Shown piece after piece: positions 10,101 to 16,999 of a stretch of DNA of 64,000 nt (the stretch's first letter is position 1; each line of letters opens with the position of its first letter). The notes beneath the pieces are model-generated. The model was given only the letters and a program-made list of their open reading frames with translations, had not been told where the DNA came from and ran no database searches. Origin of the DNA: Archangium_A sp035910535 (GTDB taxonomy: Bacteria > Myxococcota > Myxococcia > Myxococcales > Myxococcaceae); contig JAMHXF010000093.1 in assembly GCA_035910535.1 (NCBI GenBank), forward strand, positions 179,986 to 243,985, given 5' to 3'. The position numbers and the translations under genes are program-made.

Positions 10101-10372
10101 TCGACGGTGACGCTGTGCGTCCCCTCGAGCGTGTTGACGGGAACACCGAGGTCGCCAGCGCTGGCTTCACGCAGGTCGATGGTCGTGGCGTTCGACGTCT
10201 TCCACGTCAGGGTGACGCTGGCGCCCTTGTCGGGGTCGCGGTTCGAGACCGTGAACGACTCGATGGTGGGCGTGGCCGGCACCGGCGTCGCCGGTTTTTC
10301 GACGCGGCAACCGACGAAAGCCAGGGCGCCAAGCGCGATGACAAGGAGTGAGCGAGATGAGGACAGGTGCAT
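7100..10372 (-). CDS. Ig-like / lamin-tail domain lipoprotein (paralogue 3)
   Basis: A predicted lipoprotein of 1090 residues. The ATG at 10372 is chosen because it gives a lipoprotein signal ending in lipobox FVGC (Cys22); longer upstream extensions are overprinted on the preceding gene. Residues 30-500 hold repeated Ig-like modules, each with a conserved Trp in patterns such as VTLTWKT or STLAWTA. A beta-rich region with nidogen-like features follows (WMAFG, APYWDDL, VVQWQNL). Around residues 715-870 lies a lamin-tail domain (GQYIEVINRTNAPLDLTSWQL). A second nidogen-like region closes the protein (GPLALFWDDL, FEAKLFVNGVIEYHYG). The order matches the two upstream paralogues. It starts five bases after the previous gene's stop and overlaps the next start by four bases. 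Predicted to sit at the outer membrane; the ligand is unknown. Confidence 0.88.
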   Translation of the reverse strand: MHLSSSRSLLVIALGALAFVGCRVEKPATPVPATPTIESFTVSNRDPDKGASVTLTWKTSNATTIDLREASAGDLGVPVNTLEGTHSVTVETDSLFVLTAKGPSGSDARAISVVVNEAASAGVTLQALPPIINGGASSTLAWTAPGATTVTLTANGQALPTQGQLTAGALTVTPSVDTTYVLTADDRTATATVTVTPAVLSLTTSARAALVGDEVTVSWTASGADRVVLSSPGRGQLHEATAAADIASGSFVDTVPALPNNSVVTYVVEAFKGTEHFERSVELNVGTGLTISRFDAPTVAAAGGTYQVRWETLAADAVELKVDGATVYRSPTRALAANGLFGFTVGSADFAVEITATNSLGASISQLAQVDTVGVPTGATLSASPSAITAGQPVTLTWAALEARRVRITDSTGQAIFSTTGQSAEGGSVTTYPTADTTFTLTADNLLGSMPVTVTATAAVTVTGANPTLTTSPPTPYTGQNVSISTATPGAVFHGFPHAQVLSSSQADFRDISATGARVIEQGTDVVTVTLPFSTRLWGVQQTGPLTISRAGWMAFGAPVSVVSTEVALPSTSAPRFIIAPYWDDLTMLATSAVYAQVLGSAPEETLVVQWQNLRVGTTATNLVTFQARVTQRGVVSFHYRSMVLPSSPGFVTGVQDGTRTLAVRSTATPTSNSALYFFSPVTAPFDVRMTRGSFYGGFVQNGDSFSLVNETSKAVTLPNDLSLTEFMFRPAAALGLNGQYIEVINRTNAPLDLTSWQLRVPGVPTFDVPNGFTLQPGVPVVIGATADPVLNDDAGVSLAWASSGFHFPEDGGSFTVGTNDAGGSGFTYSGPADGGRGEGLNIDPGPIVGTTGSPGISACAATTTFGSQTPLQRGSPGVAVGCFPYEITSIPVRYVDIADAGGIAVHTGTGAEPTPYTIVISDGGTASPVTFGAPRPVVSMSHDGWLVYGSVSTSNFSNTTNPSTSSVPVGPLALFWDDLDLPAGSGLFWKHFAAGEDTNTPQEHWVFQWSHVRHYNTSPSDDLNFEAKLFVNGVIEYHYGTMTSGTALSYADGNSATVWLARPAGDNAYVIGINQPVIQPNTAYRFTPR

Positions 10373-10377
10373 GGCGG

Positions 10378-13300
10378 TCACCGGGGCGAGTAGCGGAAGG
10401 CGGTGTGGGAACGAATCGCGAAGGTCACCACGCGGGAGTTGATGCTCAAGGCCTGTGTTCCGGCGGAGTTCTCGAGCCAGCTCGAGACGCTCGCGAGGCT
10501 GTCGACGGCGCACTGCGTTGCCGACGTGCTGAGCATTTTCGCGTAGTGCACCTCGACGAGGCCGTCGTCGAAGAACTTGATCTGGAAGTTCAGGTCGGCT
10601 GCATCGCAGTAGTAGTAGTAGTAGTGCGTCCACTGCACGATCCAGTGCGGAGCTGCGGCGAACGGGTCGACGCCCGCACCGGCGCGGAACACCGACACCT
10701 TGCCGCCCAGCGTGCTGGTGCTCGACAGGTCACCAGCGAAGGCGGCCACGAGCAGGTTCGGCGCGCTCGTCGCCGGGTCGGTCGCCAGGTATGCGGTGGT
10801 GCTGGCGGTGCTCTCGAAGGTGACGAAGCCGTTGGTCGTCACCACTCCGCTGCTGCGCGGCGCACCGAAGAACGGCACCGGCGCGCTCGAGAAGTCGAGG
10901 TTGAAGGACACGCTGTCGAATGACGAACTGGTCAGCGTGGTGCCCACCGTGGAGATGTCGAAGAAGGCTTCAGGAATGCGGGTGAGGTCGTAGGCGAAGC
11001 CGCAGTGCGAATCGGTGCCCGGCGTGCCGAGCTGACCCAGTGCGCCGTAGCCCGACGTGGCTGCGCACTGCTGATTGCCTGGCGTCGCCGCGCTGCTGTA
11101 GCGGAACGGGCCTGCGCTGTTCTTCTGAGCCACGCCAGCGGCAGCAGGCAGCGTGACGGTTGACGCGATTCCGCCGCGCTGCAGCGCGAGCGAGGTGACG
11201 CCGGTGAGGTCGAAGCTGGGCACCGCGACCTGCACGCCCGCGCTGTCGTTCAACGCGCCGTCGGTGGTCGAGCCGACGACGAGCACGCCGCGTGGAGGGA
11301 CCGTGCCGCTCAGCGGCAGCGCCCCGCCGTCAGGCAGTCCGAGCGACCAGCCGTCGATGGTCAGCGGCGTGGTGCGCGCGTTGCGCAGCTCGGCCCACTG
11401 CCCGTTGACGCCCGCAGCCGAGTTCGCCATCACTTCGTTGATGACCAGCTCGCCGCGCTGCACCACCGGGTCGATGGTCGCGCCGACGCGCAGGTACTGA
11501 CCCGACGCGAGAGCGATGTGGCCGATGAGTGCACCCTCTTCCCACACGGGAATCGTGACGGGGCTGGGGCGCGCGCCGAAGAACGTGAAGCCCTGACCGA
11601 CGACGGGCGAGGGCGCCACGATGGTCTGCTCTGCGGCACGACCGGTGATGCCGACGCTGGCGGTGCCGGTGGTGGGGAGCGTGCGGTACTCGAAGTCGAT
11701 TTGACCCGTGGAGAAGAGCTTCGACTGGAACGAGACGTTCGCCGCGTCCCACTGCACGATGAGCACCTGTGCCCCACCGGCGGGCTTGAGCTCCCAGCGC
11801 ACGGTGGCCGAAGGCAGATCGTACCAGTACGGGGCGATGACAAGGTCTTCGATGTAGGGCGAGGGCAACGTCTCGACGATGTTGTTGGTGCCGTTGATTT
11901 CTGTGAAGCCGAGGAAGCCGTGACGCGCGACCTGAATGGTCTCGCCCACCAACCGGCCGAAGAGCGGCATCCGGAACCCCGTGACGATTGACGTCGGCGC
12001 GGTGGCCGAGAACGTCAGCGCGGTGCCCGTCATCGAGATGTCGTCGAAGCCGGTGGAGCCCGCGCGCGTGTCGACGGTGGTGTGTGGCAGGCCGATGACT
12101 TCGGCGGCGCCGGCCGGAGCCGTCCACGACACAGTAACGTTCTGGCCTGCTCGCAGCGCGCCCGTTTCGGCGAGCGTCAGCGTGACGCCTCCGACCACGG
12201 TGACTTGAGCGGTGGCCGTCGCGGTGTCACCGAGGCCGTTGTTGACTGTGATGACGTAGGTCGTGTCGCGGCCCGGTGTCACGGTGGCGCTGCCAGTGTC
12301 TTGCATGCCGCTGGCCGAGAACACGCCGCCGTAGCCGACCTCCACGATGGTCACGTTGCGAATGTGCGCGCCAGACCATGACAACGTCACCGGGTCTCCG
12401 GCCGTCGGCGCCGTCGGCGCGGCCTGCAGCGCGACCGTGGGAATACCAACCACGTCGACGAGCACAGCCGCCGTGGCCTGCCCGCTGCGCGTGCCGCGAG
12501 CCGTCAGCACGTACTCGGTGTCAGTCGCCGGCGTGGGAAGCTGCAGCGAACCTGTCGCCACGCTGGCCGCCGGCGCGCGGTAGAACTCTACGCCTGCGAC
12601 CGCGATGCTGACCGACGCGGCCTCGAGCGTCTGCCACGCGAGCGTCACGGTGCCTCCGTCGGCGTTGCGAGCGACTGCCGGGCCCGTGAAGCTGGTGACG
12701 ACTGGCTTGCCGGGCACTGCGTAGATGATGGTGCGCGTGCTCGCGCCACCAGGGCCCGTCGCCGTCAGCTCGTAGGAGAAGTACTGCCCAGGGTCGACGG
12801 CCGTCGGGAGCGGTTCCGAGAAGGTGCCGCTGGCGACGCGTGCTGCGTCGGAGCTGTCGAGGAGTTCCCCACGGCCAGCACCCGTCAGGCGCACGCGCGT
12901 GGCTCCGGAGGTCGTCCACTCAAGGTGAATGTCGCTGCCGCCGTCGGTGGCGACGCCTGATGCGTTGAACGTGACGATGGTCGGCACCACGGTCACCGTC
13001 GTCTCTCGGGTGCGGCTGCCTGCCGTGAGCGTGTACGTCGTGTTCTGCGCCGGAGAAACCGTCACCGAGCCCGAGGCCGTCTGGCTCCGAACGTCGACGG
13101 GGCCACCGGGCACTGCGGTGATGGTCACCGACGCGGCGCCGGGCGCAGACCACGCGAGCGTGGTGGTGCCACCCGAGGCGATGGCGTCAGGCACGGCCAC
13201 GAACAGCAGCTCGCGCGCGGCGCCATTCACGCGCACAGAAATCAGCGCGCTGTCAGACGCGCCGCGGTCATTGCGCGCGCTGAGCAGGTACGTCGTGTCG

Positions 13301-13566
13301 TTGCCGACAGCAACGTCGACGGTGCCTTCGTTGCCGGCCACACCAGAGACCTGCCCCAACGCGAGGTCGTCGATTCGAATCGACGTTGCGTTCTCGACCT
13401 TCCAGCTCAGGGTGACGGTGCTGCCCGCCGTCACCTGTGTCGCCGACGCTGAGAAGGTGACGACGCTGGGCGAGGGCGCGAGCGGGTCTGCAGGAGGAAC
13501 CGGTGGGCACGCCGTCAGCGCGAAGCTGGTGAGCGCCAGAAGTCCGAAACGAATGCGAGTGTTCAT
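10378..13566 (-). CDS. Ig-like / lamin-tail domain lipoprotein (paralogue 2)
   Basis: A predicted lipoprotein of 1062 residues. Two ATGs are possible. I prefer 13566 because a GGA sits seven bases upstream and it gives a compact signal ending in lipobox LTAC (Cys20); the ATG at 13578 begins two bases after the upstream stop. The layout repeats that of its neighbours: several Ig-like modules (VTLSWKV, TTLAWSA, VTLAWQT, VTLSWSG), a nidogen-like region, a lamin-tail domain near residue 705 (LVINEVMANS, GQWAELRN), and a second nidogen-like region. Unlike its paralogues it carries a run of five Tyr (THYYYYYCDA) in the last domain, encoded by a short triplet repeat near 10611-10625. It is the second gene of the operon. 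Function unknown; surface location is inferred from the lipobox. Confidence 0.88.
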   Translation of the reverse strand: MNTRIRFGLLALTSFALTACPPVPPADPLAPSPSVVTFSASATQVTAGSTVTLSWKVENATSIRIDDLALGQVSGVAGNEGTVDVAVGNDTTYLLSARNDRGASDSALISVRVNGAARELLFVAVPDAIASGGTTTLAWSAPGAASVTITAVPGGPVDVRSQTASGSVTVSPAQNTTYTLTAGSRTRETTVTVVPTIVTFNASGVATDGGSDIHLEWTTSGATRVRLTGAGRGELLDSSDAARVASGTFSEPLPTAVDPGQYFSYELTATGPGGASTRTIIYAVPGKPVVTSFTGPAVARNADGGTVTLAWQTLEAASVSIAVAGVEFYRAPAASVATGSLQLPTPATDTEYVLTARGTRSGQATAAVLVDVVGIPTVALQAAPTAPTAGDPVTLSWSGAHIRNVTIVEVGYGGVFSASGMQDTGSATVTPGRDTTYVITVNNGLGDTATATAQVTVVGGVTLTLAETGALRAGQNVTVSWTAPAGAAEVIGLPHTTVDTRAGSTGFDDISMTGTALTFSATAPTSIVTGFRMPLFGRLVGETIQVARHGFLGFTEINGTNNIVETLPSPYIEDLVIAPYWYDLPSATVRWELKPAGGAQVLIVQWDAANVSFQSKLFSTGQIDFEYRTLPTTGTASVGITGRAAEQTIVAPSPVVGQGFTFFGARPSPVTIPVWEEGALIGHIALASGQYLRVGATIDPVVQRGELVINEVMANSAAGVNGQWAELRNARTTPLTIDGWSLGLPDGGALPLSGTVPPRGVLVVGSTTDGALNDSAGVQVAVPSFDLTGVTSLALQRGGIASTVTLPAAAGVAQKNSAGPFRYSSAATPGNQQCAATSGYGALGQLGTPGTDSHCGFAYDLTRIPEAFFDISTVGTTLTSSSFDSVSFNLDFSSAPVPFFGAPRSSGVVTTNGFVTFESTASTTAYLATDPATSAPNLLVAAFAGDLSSTSTLGGKVSVFRAGAGVDPFAAAPHWIVQWTHYYYYYCDAADLNFQIKFFDDGLVEVHYAKMLSTSATQCAVDSLASVSSWLENSAGTQALSINSRVVTFAIRSHTAFRYSPR

Positions 13567-13580
13567 GGTGGAGTCCATGT

Positions 13581-16500
13581 TCAAGGATTCGGCGAGAAGC
13601 GGAAGCTGGTGTTGGGCAGCGTTCCGCCAAGAGTGTTGATGTTGAGCGGAATCGCCATGGTGCCGTCGGGGCTCTCGAGCCAAGAGGTCGCGCTCGAGCC
13701 GGTCATCGAGTCGCGCGTCGACTGCGTGGTGCTCGTCTGGTCGTGGTAATGGAACTCGATGGCACCGTTGGTGAGCAGGTGCACCTGGAACGACATCGAC
13801 GACGTCGTCGCGTAGATGCGGAAGTCGTCCCACGAGATGATGGTGCGGTCTCCATCGGTGCGCATGCGCACGCGGCCATCAGGCGTGTTGCGAACGATTT
13901 CGTCCCAGAACACGGCAACGACTCCGTTGGGCGCCGTCGTGGCGGGGGTTGTGTTGTTCGTCGTGTTGAACGCGGAGGTCAACGCAGGCCCGAAGGTGAT
14001 GAAGCCGACAATCGAGATGTTGAACGAGCTGAACGTCTGCCCGAAGTACGTGAAGGGCGCCGGGAGCGGGTAGGTGCCGATGGCGGAGTAGTGATCGCTG
14101 CCAGTCAGAATCTCGGTGCCGCCCGTTGCGATGTTGACGAAGCCCGGGGAAATGCCTTCGAGGCGGTACGGCGCACAGCTCTCGTTGGCGGCGCCGGGGC
14201 TGCCGAACGCGCCGTTCGGGCCATAGGTGACCGTGCGGTTGCACGTCACCGTAGCGCCTGACGCGTAGAGCACATTGCCGCTGCCGCTGCTGAGCACAGA
14301 GGTCGACTGCGTGCCCGCGTCCCACGCGAGTTGACCAAGCGTCGCGCTGTCCAGCGTCACGCGCACCTGGTCGGGCACACCGAGCATCAGGGCGGGCTCG
14401 ACGATGTCGACGTGCGCGCCGCCGTTTGCGAGCAGATCGTTCGATTGACCGATGACGAGGTAGCCGCCCGCGTCGACGTTGGTGCCCGGAGGAATGACGA
14501 AGCCTGCGTCTCCCGTCGCCAGCGTCTTGACCTCCAGACCGCCGAGGTCAACCGTGGTCGACGCGTTGTTCCGCAGCTCGAGCCACTGACCCGAGGCACC
14601 AGTGCTCGCTTCAGGCAGCGGCATCGCCTCGCTGACCGAGACATCACCACTGCCGAAGCTGCGCACCACAGCCGACGCCGGCAGCACGGCGGTCGCGGTG
14701 CGGCCATAGAAGGTGATTCGCTCCGAGCGGCTGGCGGTAAAGGTCTCCATGCCGTCGGGTGCACCAGCGCTGAAGAAGTTGAGCTCGAGGTCGGGCACCA
14801 CGGTGGTGGGGTTGCCGTCGAACGCGTACTGCAGCGCGACCTGCTTGCTCGTCTCTTTGACGCCCGTGGTGGCGCTGTTCACCGCGCCCGACAACGTCTT
14901 GTAGAGGAACGAGACCTGCCCCGTTTCATACAGGTGCGCCTGGAAGGTGAGCTCCGCCGCAGGGTCGATGGCCAACTGCACGCGGTCCCACTGCACCACG
15001 AGGAAGCGCTCGCCGGTGCCGGCGCGCGACTGCACCGCGTACAGCACCTCGGAGGTGGCGCCGAGCTGCAGGTCGTCCCACAGGGGCGCGATGATTTCAG
15101 GCGCGACGCCACCGTCGGTGATGCTGACGTTGCTGCCGAGGGCCGCCGGCGGCGCGAAGGTGATGAAGCCGTTGACCGAGACGTAGAGGTCGCTGCGCTG
15201 CTGGTTGAGCATGCGGAACTCGAAGCCGGCGGGCAGCGTGAGCTTCTCGGCGCCATCGGCGGTGTCGGCGAAGACGACGCTCTGCACGCCCGAGGCGGTC
15301 GCGAGGTCGATGAAGTTGGCCGAGTTCGGCACCACCTCGATGGTCGGCGTGGCGAGGCCGACGACTTCCGTCACGCCGAGCGCCGCGAGGTTCCACGCGA
15401 GCGTCGCCGTCGAGCCACGAACCACCGGGTCGGGAGACACCGTGACGGCCGGCGCGTTGACGGTGACGGAGCGGCGCGCGCGCGTGGCGTCGCCTGCGAG
15501 GTTGAAGGCTTCGAGCACGAAGGTCATCGACTGCAGCGGGCGCACGGTGGCCATGCCGTTGGTGACCTGCGCGACGTTGGTGACCTCTGCGAGCGTGCCG
15601 CCGTTTTCAATGCGCAGCGCGACACGCGTGGCGCCGGTCGTCGTCCACCGCGCGGTCGCCGGGTCACCCGCGGTGCTGACGGTCTGCGTGATGGTGAAGG
15701 TGTCGATGGTCGGCACGTTCACCGAGCGCAGCGTACGAATCTGACGAACCTCGAGGCCCGTGCTGTTGCTGGCGATGATGGTGTAGTCGGTCTGCGCGGA
15801 GGGCGCGGGCAGCTGCACTGAGCCCTGCGTCACGCGCGCCTGCTCGGTGGCGAGCGTCTCGAAGAGCGGCTGCGCGCCGGCCAGCACGGTGATGCGCGTC
15901 GCGTTGAGCGTGCGCCACGAAATGGTGAAGCGGCTGCCGACCGAAACGGCGTCGGGCATCTGCAGGTCTTCGAAGACGGGGCGCTCACCGACGACCGTGG
16001 CGATGGTGCGCGAAACGTTCGTCGTGCCGGAGGTGGCCGTGAGCACGAAGTGCAGCGCGAGCCCATCACCCAGCTCGAAGCCGTTGGGCAGCGTAGCGGG
16101 CAGCGTGTAGTCGAACGTGCCGTTGCCGATGGACGCGGCGTCGGTGATGGTGCCGAGCTGGCCGAAGGTGCGCTCGCTGAGCACGAGGCTCGTGGCACCG
16201 GCACTGTTCCAGGTGAAGTTGAGCGTTTCGCCGGCCTTCACGCCGTTGGGCGCGTCGAAGGTGAAGCTGCTCAGCACCGGCGTGACGGCGATGCGGGCCA
16301 GCGAAGTGAGCGGCGGCGTACCCGGCGCGCCCTGGGCCGACAACACGTACTCGCTCGAGAGCGCGGGCGTGACGCTGACGATGCCCGTGGTGCCGGTGAG
16401 GTTCTGCGGCGCGCCGCCGTTGGCGACGAGCGTGACCGAGCTGGCACCTGCAGCGCCCCAGAGCAACTGCGCCGTGGCGCCCGCCTGAATGCTGGCAGGC

Positions 16501-16862
16501 ACGGCGAGGAGGAAGACGTCTTGCAGCGGCTCGTTGACCGCGACCTGCACGAAGGCCGTGTCGCTGCCGCCGGCGCCGACGGCACGAAGCACGTAGAACG
16601 CGCTCTGGCGCGGCGCGACGATGGCGGTGCCGCTGCTGGCGTCGCCTTCGACCTGCACGGAGCCGCCACGATCGTCGGTGATGGTGACCTTGCTCGCGCC
16701 CGTGGCGGTGAAGTTCAGCGTGGCGGACTCGCCGGAGGCGATGCGCGTCTTGCTGGTGGTGAACGAGTTGATGCGAGGCGCGTCGGGCGCGGGCGCCGGT
16801 TCGACGACACGGCAGGCTCCGAAGCCCAGAACAGCGATGACGACCGCGAGGCGGGTCTGCAT
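13581..16862 (-). CDS. Ig-like / lamin-tail domain lipoprotein (paralogue 1, operon leader)
   Basis: A predicted lipoprotein of 1093 residues. The ATG at 16862 is well supported: AGAGGGA lies six bases upstream, and the product starts with a short signal ending in lipobox FGAC (Cys17). Ig-like modules fill residues 30-490 (ATLNFTA, AQLLWGA, LNFTWNS, FTISWRT, ATLAWNL). These are followed by a nidogen-like region (GFITFAPP, IIAPLWDDL), a lamin-tail domain from about residue 740 (GQWLELRNN, GGYLVIGQ), and a second nidogen-like region (GVVAVFWDEI, AIEFHYHD) to the C-terminus. It shares this order with the next two genes, so the three look like products of tandem duplication followed by strong divergence. 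First gene of the operon. Confidence 0.88.
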   Translation of the reverse strand: MQTRLAVVIAVLGFGACRVVEPAPAPDAPRINSFTTSKTRIASGESATLNFTATGASKVTITDDRGGSVQVEGDASSGTAIVAPRQSAFYVLRAVGAGGSDTAFVQVAVNEPLQDVFLLAVPASIQAGATAQLLWGAAGASSVTLVANGGAPQNLTGTTGIVSVTPALSSEYVLSAQGAPGTPPLTSLARIAVTPVLSSFTFDAPNGVKAGETLNFTWNSAGATSLVLSERTFGQLGTITDAASIGNGTFDYTLPATLPNGFELGDGLALHFVLTATSGTTNVSRTIATVVGERPVFEDLQMPDAVSVGSRFTISWRTLNATRITVLAGAQPLFETLATEQARVTQGSVQLPAPSAQTDYTIIASNSTGLEVRQIRTLRSVNVPTIDTFTITQTVSTAGDPATARWTTTGATRVALRIENGGTLAEVTNVAQVTNGMATVRPLQSMTFVLEAFNLAGDATRARRSVTVNAPAVTVSPDPVVRGSTATLAWNLAALGVTEVVGLATPTIEVVPNSANFIDLATASGVQSVVFADTADGAEKLTLPAGFEFRMLNQQRSDLYVSVNGFITFAPPAALGSNVSITDGGVAPEIIAPLWDDLQLGATSEVLYAVQSRAGTGERFLVVQWDRVQLAIDPAAELTFQAHLYETGQVSFLYKTLSGAVNSATTGVKETSKQVALQYAFDGNPTTVVPDLELNFFSAGAPDGMETFTASRSERITFYGRTATAVLPASAVVRSFGSGDVSVSEAMPLPEASTGASGQWLELRNNASTTVDLGGLEVKTLATGDAGFVIPPGTNVDAGGYLVIGQSNDLLANGGAHVDIVEPALMLGVPDQVRVTLDSATLGQLAWDAGTQSTSVLSSGSGNVLYASGATVTCNRTVTYGPNGAFGSPGAANESCAPYRLEGISPGFVNIATGGTEILTGSDHYSAIGTYPLPAPFTYFGQTFSSFNISIVGFITFGPALTSAFNTTNNTTPATTAPNGVVAVFWDEIVRNTPDGRVRMRTDGDRTIISWDDFRIYATTSSMSFQVHLLTNGAIEFHYHDQTSTTQSTRDSMTGSSATSWLESPDGTMAIPLNINTLGGTLPNTSFRFSPNP

Positions 16863-16928
16863 GACGAATCCCTCTTCGATGAAAGGTGAGGCCTGTCGTG
16901 GTGGGAGGCCCCGAAGTGACGAGGCCAC

Positions 16929-16957
16929 GGCTTAAAGGTCACGAAGCGCTGCGTCAA
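16929..16957 (-). promoter_or_regulatory. Possible promoter of the lipoprotein operon
   Basis: On the minus strand a TTGACG (16957-16952, five of six matches to a -35 box) is followed after 17 bases by TAAGCC, a weak -10 match. It lies 67 or more bases upstream of the operon's first ATG. The -10 is poor, so this is only a candidate. Confidence 0.3.
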
Positions 16958-16999
16958 CCTACAGTGATGTGGGTGTGTCACCGCGATGTGCGACTTCAT

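Noticed and set aside
10373..10633. Longer N-terminus for paralogue 3 starting at 10633
   Set aside because: The extra 87 residues overlap the end of the preceding gene, are Arg-rich, and would bury the lipoprotein signal that starts at 10372.
14331..15821. 496-codon plus-strand frame inside the lipoprotein operon
   Set aside because: It is antisense to a clearly coding lipoprotein gene and is composed mainly of Arg, His, Asp, Ala and Gly with no recognisable domain.
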